In this document: positions 16,259 to 22,898 of the stretch, one piece after another
How the letters are laid out: the number at the start of each line of letters is the position of its first letter
Numbering within the stretch: the stretch's first letter is position 1
The notes under the pieces: model-generated
Told to the model about the DNA's origin: nothing
The model's input: the letters and a program-made list of their open reading frames with translations, nothing else
Databases searched by the model: none
Position numbers and translations under genes: made by a program
Source: Planctomycetota bacterium
GTDB lineage: Bacteria > Planctomycetota > UBA1135
Direction of reading: 5' to 3'
Assembly (NCBI GenBank): GCA_022447335.1
Contig: JAKVCF010000010.1
Coordinates: 1-30,645 of the forward strand
DNA: 30,645 nucleotides

Positions 16259-16855
16259 GTGAGCGGGCTCTCTGAGGACGAAGATCGCGGAGTTGCCCTG
16301 ATGCTGGCCTTTCAGGCCGGCGATGATCAGGCTTTCGATCACATTGTTGCGGAGTATGAAGGCTTAGTTTTTGGCACGCTCCGCCGCTTACTCGGGCCAT
16401 CGGGCTGGGTGGAAGAGATGGCTCAGGAGACGTTCATTCGGCTTTATCGCGTACGTGAGCGCTATAGCCCAGCTAGCAAGCTTTCGACGTTTCTCTGTCG
16501 GATCGCATACAACCTGGCGCTCAACCGGATTCGCGATGAGAAGCGCCGCCCTTCGGGGGGCCTGCGAGTTGGGCCTGAAGGCGAAGAGATGGTCGTGGCT
16601 GATGCGGGGGAGCGCCTCGCCCCGGAGGATGATGCCGACGCAAGTGATTGGGCTGGCCTAGTCGAGCGTGGGCTGCAGGAACTTCCGGAGAACCAGCGGG
16701 CAGCTCTCGTGTTTCAGCATTACGATGGCCTAGGCTTGGCCGAAATCGGTGAGGTTTTGGGCATAAGCCCTAAGGCAGCGAAGTCACTGCTACACCGCGC
16801 GCGGGAGAATCTGCGCGAGTATCTACAGCCCTACAAGGATGCCGAACAAGACTGA
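16259..16855 (+). CDS. ECF-type RNA polymerase sigma factor
   Basis: This 198-residue sigma-70 family protein has regions 2 and 4 only. Region 2 spans about residues 22-96, with GDDQAFDHIVAEYEGLVF, EEMAQETFIRLYR and STFLCRIAYNLALNRIRDEKRR. A linker of about 35 acidic residues precedes region 4 (138-188), with ELPENQRAALVFQHYDGLGLAEI and the helix-turn-helix GISPKAAKSLLHRARENLREYL. It should direct RNA polymerase to a small set of promoters. The start is GTG 16259, with GGGGG about 8 bases upstream. Its last 17 bp overlap the next gene, which encodes a membrane protein that fits an anti-sigma factor. The target promoter sequence is not evident in this window. Confidence 0.93.
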   Translation: MSGLSEDEDRGVALMLAFQAGDDQAFDHIVAEYEGLVFGTLRRLLGPSGWVEEMAQETFIRLYRVRERYSPASKLSTFLCRIAYNLALNRIRDEKRRPSGGLRVGPEGEEMVVADAGERLAPEDDADASDWAGLVERGLQELPENQRAALVFQHYDGLGLAEIGEVLGISPKAAKSLLHRARENLREYLQPYKDAEQD

Positions 16856-17255
16856 AGACTGGTTGAATAGCGCGCTAGATGCGGTTCCGTCGCAGCCGGC
16901 CCCTTTTGGTTTCCGCCGCGACCTGCGAGATCGCCTCGTCCGGGAGGGGTTGTGCACTGAATCGATTGAGGCTCCGGCGGGCCGCTTCCACCGCTTCGTG
17001 AGCCCGCTCCTTTCGGCTGCCGCTGCGCTGCTGCTAATTGCAGTTGGGTACCAGTTAGGCGCCGGGGAAGGCAGCCATGTAGCCACTGTCATTGATTCAG
17101 GTGGCTCGATTGCCGAAGCGGATCTGATCGATCTTTACGAAATGCGAGAAGTCATCGACGCTTGGGACCTTGCTGAAGACGCCGCCCTTGAGCGGGCCTT
17201 CGCGGCTTTAGACGAGACTTGGGTCGAAGAGCTGCTCGCTACCGAGGAGTATTGA
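16839..17255 (+). CDS. Predicted membrane anti-sigma factor
   Basis: This 138-residue single-pass protein has a cytoplasmic N-terminal half (about 1-52), one membrane helix at about 54-74 (SPLLSAAAALLLIAVGYQLGAG) and an acidic periplasmic tail (75-138). The overlap of 17 bp with the sigma gene and the topology fit an anti-sigma factor that holds the ECF factor at the membrane. I do not see the zinc-binding HxxxCxxC motif of ZAS-type anti-sigmas, so it would be an atypical one; the identification rests on context. The tail (EADLIDLYEMREVIDAWDLAEDAALERAF) is helical and acidic and could be the sensing part or the contact for the charged exported protein encoded next. Confidence 0.68.
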   Translation: MPNKTEDWLNSALDAVPSQPAPFGFRRDLRDRLVREGLCTESIEAPAGRFHRFVSPLLSAAAALLLIAVGYQLGAGEGSHVATVIDSGGSIAEADLIDLYEMREVIDAWDLAEDAALERAFAALDETWVEELLATEEY

Positions 17256-17257
17256 TC

Positions 17258-18145
17258 ATGCTATGGCCAACTATAACTTTGCTGACCTGCGCTTGGCAGA
17301 TGGATAAGTCGCCAGCTCAGAAGCTCGCTCCCGTTGAGTTGCCGGCTATGCAATCAAAGCAGAGGTCGGGCCGACCGAAGCAGCGACCGGCGGGCAAGCA
17401 AAAAAGTGGTGACAAACAGAAGGATTCGCGGCATATGAACCGCGAAGATGCGCAGCGTTGGTGGGGAGGGCTCAGCGAAGAAGAGCGCGGGCAGGCGCGC
17501 GATCGCATGAAGCGCTTCCGGGAGATGTCCCCCGAAGCGCGGCGTGAGCTACAGCGTCGCGTTGAATTGTTGCACGCGGTCGGCGAAGAAGTAGTCGTTG
17601 GCATGGACGCAGAGCGTCGTGAGAACTTTGATGCATTGCCGCGTGAAGAGCGCGGCCGGATACATCAGGAGATGGTGCGCGCTGCGCTCAAGAAGCGTGG
17701 TGAGGACATGGGAGGCGGCGAAGATTCCCTGCAAAAGGGAGGCTTTGAAGATCGCCTGCGCCATACGCGCGAGAAGCGCGAAGAGCGTGCTAGGAAGCAT
17801 CACCAGCGCGAACTGGGTAAAGCCGTCGAAGACGGGTGGCTTTCCAAAAAGGCGGCCGAAAAACTGCGCGCCGGTTCGCCGGAGAATCTTTCAGAAGCGC
17901 TGTGCCAGGTGCGCCAATGGCGCATGGTTGAGCATTTCGATGCGAAGGGTCTCTGGCAGAAGCTCGAAATTGACGATGCCGAGCAAGGGCGCATCAAGGC
18001 GCTGCCACCACGCGAGTTTCTTGAAGAATTGCGGAAGCGTTCAGCGTTGTTGCGCGACCGCGACCGACGTGGCGGCCGCAGCGGTAGTCGTAAGGGCGAG
18101 GGCTCGCCAGAGCGTGCTAACGGTCGACGCGATGATCGCTTCTAG
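17258..18145 (+). CDS. Charged helical exported protein (DUF3106-like)
   Basis: This 295-residue protein starts at ATG 17258, two bases after the previous stop; an in-frame start at 17219 lies inside the anti-sigma gene and is less likely. Residues 1-16 (MLWPTITLLTCAWQMD) could be a weak signal peptide. The rest is strongly charged, with repeated helical elements of the form LSEEERGQARDRMKRFREMSPEAR and LPREERGRIHQEMVR, a pattern typical of DUF3106-like or periplasmic metal/stress sensor proteins. The C-terminus is a basic Arg/Gly/Ser tail (DRDRRGGRSGSRKGEG). As third gene after sigma and anti-sigma it may modulate the anti-sigma. Its stop overlaps the transaldolase stop by 4 bp. Function not established. 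Confidence 0.72.
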   Translation: MLWPTITLLTCAWQMDKSPAQKLAPVELPAMQSKQRSGRPKQRPAGKQKSGDKQKDSRHMNREDAQRWWGGLSEEERGQARDRMKRFREMSPEARRELQRRVELLHAVGEEVVVGMDAERRENFDALPREERGRIHQEMVRAALKKRGEDMGGGEDSLQKGGFEDRLRHTREKREERARKHHQRELGKAVEDGWLSKKAAEKLRAGSPENLSEALCQVRQWRMVEHFDAKGLWQKLEIDDAEQGRIKALPPREFLEELRKRSALLRDRDRRGGRSGSRKGEGSPERANGRRDDRF

Positions 18146-19440
18146 GCGAGTTGCTGGCGAATACGATTATCAAGTGCCGCCTGGTCTTGCGCGAAGGCGT
18201 GCAGGCCAGCGAGCGTGAAAAGCCCATCGAGGCCGTACTTGCCGCGCGAAAGCTGGCTTTGCCATGTTTCGCGCTTAGGCGCTTTACCTTCAGCGACGAG
18301 CGTGGCGAGCTCTTCACCCTCTAAGCGGGGGAAGATCGCAGCAAATCCCGCATCGTCAAGTGCGCGCAGGACCATGTCAGCGCTCAGTGACTCAGCTTCT
18401 ACTTCTGCCAACTCGAGGCAGGTTTTGCGGAAGCGGTCGTCGATCTCCCAAAGGTCATTTACACCTTCCGAATCTGGGTCAATCCCTTCACCCCAAGTGG
18501 GTTGGTAATCCTTACTGGTCTGATCGGCGAGGCTGTCGATTTGCGGGTTGCTTGCCAAATAGCCTTCGGCCACTGCGATTGGCATGGTGTATACATCGGT
18601 CCCGGCTAATGTTGCCACTTGTTCGCCCGAACGCATACTTGCAGCAATTTGCCGCGTTGACGCGCCGATTGTTTCGCGAGCTTCGCGTACCGCAGCCTGT
18701 GATGCCATATGAGTTCGTTCGCCGACCCAGGCACCATCGCCCAAGCCTTCACTGGCGGCATAAGCGTTTAGCCGACCCAGAAAAATATTGACCCAACTCG
18801 GGCGCGCAATGCAGGTGACTAGGAAGTTCTGCCGCGCACTGAAGCCCAACGTGAAGTTGACATTGATCCCGTCTTCTTCGAGTAGACGGGCCGCTATCAG
18901 CCCTTCTGGAGTCAGTGGAACTTTGACGATGAACTTGTCTGACAGTGCGGCATAGCGACGGCCATAAGCCAATGAGCGCTCGACGTCGTAGGCCAAGTCA
19001 GTGTGCAACTCCACCGAAACGTAAGCACCGAAACGTTCGACTAAGCGTAGGCCGTGGCGCGCGTTTAGTGCGAAGGCGATTTCGAGGATCAGGTCGTGTT
19101 CGGAAAGATCCAAGCGGTCGGCCCGCGCCGCCGCGGCGGCCTCGGGGATCCAGGCATCGTAAATGCCCTTTTGGATTTCCTTATTAAGCAGCGTGTTATT
19201 GGTAGTTAGTGCGGTGAATTCATGAGCCCAAAGCCGCGAAGCCTCTTCCATGTCTCCGGTGTCGAGCCATGGCTCGGTGCCAACTTCACGTAAACGCGCC
19301 CATAGTGGGTTGATTCCACCGTGTAGCAGCTCTTCGGAGATGCCGGCCTGGATAACGGAGTTGAGTTGTGGAGTTATGAGGGTGGGGGAGTCGGGCATGG
19401 CGCTTCGGAGATAAAGGAGTCGAGATTCTAGAATCTGCAT
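18142..19440 (-). CDS. tal: Transaldolase (long form)
   Basis: This 432-residue TIM-barrel enzyme moves a dihydroxyacetone unit between sugar phosphates in the pentose phosphate pathway. The Schiff-base lysine is K173 in DKFIVKVPLTPEG. Other family features are SVELHTDLAYD (142-152), INVNFTLGFSARQ (192-204), PSWVNIFLGRLNAY (214-227) and TDVYTMP (281-287). It is 70-110 residues longer than usual, with an extra C-terminal helical stretch after about residue 300. GGAGG lies 10 bases before ATG 19440; a second Met at codon 15 (19398) lacks a ribosome site. The mnmH start on the other strand is only five bases away, so promoters must lie within the neighbouring coding sequences. The substrate could be a fructose-6-phosphate-type sugar, but the long form is less well studied. 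Confidence 0.9.
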   Translation of the reverse strand: MQILESRLLYLRSAMPDSPTLITPQLNSVIQAGISEELLHGGINPLWARLREVGTEPWLDTGDMEEASRLWAHEFTALTTNNTLLNKEIQKGIYDAWIPEAAAAARADRLDLSEHDLILEIAFALNARHGLRLVERFGAYVSVELHTDLAYDVERSLAYGRRYAALSDKFIVKVPLTPEGLIAARLLEEDGINVNFTLGFSARQNFLVTCIARPSWVNIFLGRLNAYAASEGLGDGAWVGERTHMASQAAVREARETIGASTRQIAASMRSGEQVATLAGTDVYTMPIAVAEGYLASNPQIDSLADQTSKDYQPTWGEGIDPDSEGVNDLWEIDDRFRKTCLELAEVEAESLSADMVLRALDDAGFAAIFPRLEGEELATLVAEGKAPKRETWQSQLSRGKYGLDGLFTLAGLHAFAQDQAALDNRIRQQLA

Positions 19441-19445
19441 AGCCC

Positions 19446-20633
19446 GTGCGCCTCCCTACCTTCTCTTGCGCGACCGTTCTTGCCTCGAAAGCACAGATTG
19501 TTGATCTGCGCAGCCCGGCTGAGTATGCGCGCGACCACCTGCCCGGGGCGATGTCGGTTCCGTTGTTTGACGATCAGCAGCGGGCCATTGTTGGCACGCT
19601 GTACAAGCGCGAGTCGCCGGAGGCGGCATATAAAGCAGGGCTGGAGATGGCTGAAAATGGCATGGGGGAACGGCTGGCGGCGATCCTCGGACGGCCGGTC
19701 CCGCCCGAAGAATGGCGCGAGCGGTTCACTGAGCTCGCAGCTCGGCTGCGTAAGCAGATGCGCGAGCCCGGCGTACTTTTAGAAGAGCAGAGCGACTTGA
19801 GGGCGCTCGGCGATCAGCCACTAATCCTGCACTGCTGGCGCGGTGGCATGCGCTCACAGTCGGTAGCGTTGTTGCTCCGTGCGTTAGGGGAAGACCGTGT
19901 CGGGTTACTTCCAGGTGGCTACAAGTCCTATCGAAACTGGGTGATGCAGCGCATCGAAAGGTTGCGGGGCGATGACTTCCAACTGTTCGTGTTGCGAGGG
20001 GCAACTGGGGTGGGGAAGACCGAAGTGCTGCGTGCGCTTGAGGCTCGCCGGCCGGGGTGCACGCTTGACTTGGAGGGCCTAGCGGGTCACCGCTCTTCTG
20101 TGCTCGGCGCGGTTGGGCTCGAGCCAGCTAGCCAGCCAGCCTTCGAGTCTGGGCTGTTGCAGCGGATCGAAGCTTTGCGGGCAGGCCCAATTTTCGTCGA
20201 GGGGGAAAGCCGTAAGGTCGGGGACGTGGTTCTCCCAAGGGGGCTTTATGTAGCTATGCAAACCGCTCCCCAGCTTAAGCTCACAGCGCCGATTGTGGCA
20301 CGGGTAGAGCGCCTCGGCGAGGATTACCTCGGCAAAGGATGCCTATATGGGTTGGCCGATGACCGGCGCCTCCAGGCCTGTGCGCGGGCTTTAGATGGGC
20401 TGCGTGCCAAGTTGGGGGATGCTCGAGTGGATGGTATGCAGGCAGAGTTGCGAGAGGGCGCGTGGCGGGGGGTCACCGAGCGGCTGCTGCACGCCCACTA
20501 CGACCCGCTTTATTCCCATGGCGAGTGTGGCCGGAGCTACCTGGCCGAGTTCGATGCGACGTCACCGGACCTTTTGGACTCTCTTCTCGAGCTTCGTGCC
20601 CGCTACGAAGCGCGCTTGCCCGAGGGCGGATAG
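19446..20633 (+). CDS. mnmH: tRNA 2-selenouridine synthase MnmH (SelU)
   Basis: This 395-residue protein replaces sulfur with selenium at the wobble 2-thiouridine of certain tRNAs (Lys, Glu, Gln), using selenophosphate and a geranylated intermediate. The N-terminal rhodanese domain (about 12-170) begins VDLRSPAEYARDHLPGA and carries the catalytic C130 in HCWRGGMRSQSVALLLRALG, the SelU signature. A C-terminal P-loop NTPase domain follows with GATGVGKTEVLRALE (Walker A, 185-192). The start is GTG 19446, the first in-frame start after an upstream stop, with a very short divergent spacer to the transaldolase. It precedes purF by 14 bp. The partner gene selD, which makes selenophosphate, is not in the window but its presence in the genome is predicted. 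Confidence 0.94.
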   Translation: MRLPTFSCATVLASKAQIVDLRSPAEYARDHLPGAMSVPLFDDQQRAIVGTLYKRESPEAAYKAGLEMAENGMGERLAAILGRPVPPEEWRERFTELAARLRKQMREPGVLLEEQSDLRALGDQPLILHCWRGGMRSQSVALLLRALGEDRVGLLPGGYKSYRNWVMQRIERLRGDDFQLFVLRGATGVGKTEVLRALEARRPGCTLDLEGLAGHRSSVLGAVGLEPASQPAFESGLLQRIEALRAGPIFVEGESRKVGDVVLPRGLYVAMQTAPQLKLTAPIVARVERLGEDYLGKGCLYGLADDRRLQACARALDGLRAKLGDARVDGMQAELREGAWRGVTERLLHAHYDPLYSHGECGRSYLAEFDATSPDLLDSLLELRARYEARLPEGG

Positions 20634-20647
20634 AATCGAAGCCCTCC

Positions 20648-22102
20648 ATGTGCGGCTTCATCGGCATCGCAGGCCTTCCCGGAAAGGACGTCGCTCCTGA
20701 ACTATACGAGGGGCTTATTGCACTGCAGCACCGCGGCCAAGATGCTGCGGGCATTCTGTCTTTCGATGGCATGTTCCACCTGCGGAAGCAAAACGGCATG
20801 GTGCGCGATATTTTCCGCGCACAAGACATGCAGCGCCTGACTGGCAACTTAGCTATTGCGCACGTCCGCTATCCCACGGTTGGCATGGGATCGGAGCAGG
20901 ATGCACAGCCGTTTTACATCAACTTCCCATTTGGCATTGGCATGACACACAACGGGAACTTGACCAACTGGATGGATCTAAAGTCGCGGGAGTACCCAGC
21001 CAGCAACATCACGCTCGAGTCTTCGTGCGATGTCGAAGCTATTTTGTACGCCTTTGCGAGCGGGATGAAAGATGCCGACCCTTCGCTGCCAATTGAGCAG
21101 CGCGTTCACATGGCGACGTCTCGTGCTTTCGAAACTACCAAGGGTGCGTACTCGGTCGCAGGAATCCTGGGGGAGGGCGCTTTATTTGCATTCCGTGATC
21201 CAACTGGAATTAAGCCATGCATTGTTGGCAAACGCGAGACCAAAGAAGGCGTTGAGTGGGCTGTGGCGAGTGAATCAGTAGCCCTTGATGTGCTTGGGTT
21301 TACGCGTGTGCGCGACTTGCGGAATGGGGAGGCTTTTTTGGTCGAGCCCGGCCAAGATCCGGTATGGACGCAGGTGATTGAGCAGGATCACCGGCCATGC
21401 ATTTTTGAGCTGGTCTACTTCGCTCGGCCAGACTCTTTTCTGGATGAGATTAGCGTCTACAAGACGCGCCGCCGTTTCGGGGAGACCCTCGCCGAGCAGT
21501 GGCGGGAGTCTGGCGCGCCTGAGCCCGATGTTGTTATTCCGATTCCAGATAGCGCGCGCGATGCGGCGCTATCAATGGCGCAAGCATTGGATGTGCCGTA
21601 TCGCGAAGGATTCATCAAGAACCGGTATGTTGGCCGGACGTTCATCATGCCGAATCAGCAAGCACGGCAGACTTCGATTCGGCGCAAGCTGAACCCGATC
21701 CCACTCGAGTTTGAAGGCAAGATCGTACTACTTGTCGATGATTCGATTGTTCGCGGTAATACTTCGCGCAAGATCATCGAAGCCGCGCGCGCTTCCGGGG
21801 CGAAGAATGTGTACTTTGCATCGACTTCGCCACCATTGATCGCGGCTTGCCCCTATGGGATTGATATGGCTACGGAAAAGGACTTCGTTGCTCGCGGAAA
21901 GTCTGTGGAAGGCGTGGCCAGTGAGATCGGCGCTGACTATTTGGCTTACCTCGATCTCGAGCGGATGGTCGAAGCTGCCCGGGTCGGCAACCCGAGTATT
22001 GAAGCTTTCTGTAACGGTTGCTTCACGGGCGATTACCCGACCCACGATGCGACCGATCACCTCGAGGCGCTTTCCGCCGAGCGTGCAGCTTCGCGAAACT
22101 AG
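20648..22102 (+). CDS. purF: Amidophosphoribosyltransferase
   Basis: This 484-residue enzyme makes phosphoribosylamine from PRPP and glutamine, the first step of purine synthesis. The N-terminal glutaminase starts MCGFIGIAGL, and C2 is the nucleophile once Met is removed, with no propeptide; IALQHRGQDAAG is conserved. The PRPP-binding motif is LLVDDSIVRGNTSRK (about residues 359-373). Four cysteines match the positions of the Fe-S ligands of the B. subtilis type: one in PCIFELVYFARPDS, one in ACPYGID, and two in CNGCFTGDYP. An open frame upstream to 20462 lies inside mnmH and is rejected because Cys2 must be near the N-terminus. Other purine genes are not adjacent; the gene follows mnmH by 14 bp. 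Confidence 0.96.
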   Translation: MCGFIGIAGLPGKDVAPELYEGLIALQHRGQDAAGILSFDGMFHLRKQNGMVRDIFRAQDMQRLTGNLAIAHVRYPTVGMGSEQDAQPFYINFPFGIGMTHNGNLTNWMDLKSREYPASNITLESSCDVEAILYAFASGMKDADPSLPIEQRVHMATSRAFETTKGAYSVAGILGEGALFAFRDPTGIKPCIVGKRETKEGVEWAVASESVALDVLGFTRVRDLRNGEAFLVEPGQDPVWTQVIEQDHRPCIFELVYFARPDSFLDEISVYKTRRRFGETLAEQWRESGAPEPDVVIPIPDSARDAALSMAQALDVPYREGFIKNRYVGRTFIMPNQQARQTSIRRKLNPIPLEFEGKIVLLVDDSIVRGNTSRKIIEAARASGAKNVYFASTSPPLIAACPYGIDMATEKDFVARGKSVEGVASEIGADYLAYLDLERMVEAARVGNPSIEAFCNGCFTGDYPTHDATDHLEALSAERAASRN

Positions 22103-22225
22103 GCCACTTAGCTCTAGATGCCCGGGCGGAGGAGCTGAGGCTCGCATCTGGGAAGTATTGCGGGTTCCAAAAAAATCTGCCCGAAAGAGTTAAGCCGCGG
22201 CAGAAGTCCAGTCGATAGCTGTTAT

Positions 22226-22241
22226 GGCCAGCAATCTGGCC
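22226..22241 (+). repeat. Hairpin GGCCAG-CAAT-CTGGCC in pilin 5' region
   Basis: A perfect 6-bp inverted repeat with a four-base loop sits about 47 bases before the pilin ATG, inside the 185-bp purF-pilin spacer. It is followed at once by a second, fully palindromic element. It may be a structure in the pilin leader or an operator; the sequence alone does not decide. Confidence 0.6.
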
Positions 22242-22248
22242 CCCTCCC

Positions 22249-22262
22249 AGCGCTTAAGCGCT
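22249..22262. repeat. 14-bp perfect palindrome upstream of pilin
   Basis: AGCGCTTAAGCGCT is identical to its own reverse complement over 14 bases and ends 25 bases before ATG 22288. Such a symmetric element is a good candidate for a dimeric repressor or activator site, or for a leader hairpin. No poly-T follows, so a terminator is unlikely. Confidence 0.65.
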
Positions 22263-22287
22263 AGCTCTCATACAGGACAGAACCGCC

Positions 22288-22716
22288 ATGAAAACCCTCA
22301 AAAACTCGACCAGCAGCCGGTTTGCTGGATTTTCCTTCTTCGAAATGACCATTGTTGTGGTCATCCTTGGCGTTCTTGCCATGATGGCGGTACCGCGCTA
22401 CCAGACCGCTGTTGAGCGCGCCAAAGGCGCCGAAGCATTTACTTATCTTGCTCAGATCGAGGGCGCCCAGGAACGTCATATCGCCCGTACTGGCGAATAC
22501 GCTCAACAGCTCCATCATTTGGACATCAAGATGAAGGCTCCGGCTCACTTCACCGTGGGCAACATCACTTCCTACAACTGGCAGACTCAGTGGGAGCTCC
22601 GCCTGACCCGCGAAGGCGCCTCCAGTGGATTTGGCGCTTACTCGGTCACTTGGAACCAGGATGGGTTCGTGCGTAGCCGCAGCTCCATCCACACCGATCT
22701 GATTCCTGTCCTGTAG
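22288..22716 (+). CDS. Type IV pilin-like (prepilin) protein
   Basis: This 142-residue protein carries a class III prepilin signal. The leader MKTLKNSTSSRFAG ends in G14, followed by F15-S-F-F-E19 (the invariant Glu at mature position 5) and the helix MTIVVVILGVLAMMAVPRY. After processing and N-methylation by a prepilin peptidase it should assemble into a type IV pilus or type II secretion pseudopilus. The globular part (about 50-142) is not close to any named pilin that I recall and has no Cys pair. No assembly ATPase, platform protein or peptidase is nearby, so it is an orphan that would depend on machinery encoded elsewhere. It stands alone between purF (185 bp upstream) and a convergent neighbour; the spacer 22717-22898 shows no gene. 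Confidence 0.9.
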   Translation: MKTLKNSTSSRFAGFSFFEMTIVVVILGVLAMMAVPRYQTAVERAKGAEAFTYLAQIEGAQERHIARTGEYAQQLHHLDIKMKAPAHFTVGNITSYNWQTQWELRLTREGASSGFGAYSVTWNQDGFVRSRSSIHTDLIPVL

Positions 22717-22728
22717 TAAAGGAATCAG
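22699..22728. repeat. Inverted repeat spanning the pilin stop codon
   Basis: CTGATTCC (22699-22706) pairs perfectly with GGAATCAG (22721-22728) across a 14-base loop that holds the pilin stop. There is no following T-run on either strand, so a classical intrinsic terminator is unlikely, but it may protect or end the transcript. Confidence 0.5.
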
Positions 22729-22898
22729 AGAGATTTCGAGTTAGGGGAATCGCGCCCGTGGCCTTGGGAGAGGTTGCGGGCGTATTTCCTTTTGTGCGAG
22801 CTTTTGGCCGGAGTGAAGCAATATCTTGGCTCGGAAGAGTGGCCCAGAATAAGTTTGGGGCCAAATCAAGCTTCAGTGCATACCGAATCCCGATACGT

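Noticed and set aside
22103..22287. Sigma-54 type promoter for the pilin (TGG...GC elements)
   Set aside because: The closest match, at 22225-22241, has GG instead of GC at the -12 position; spacing fits but the motif fails.
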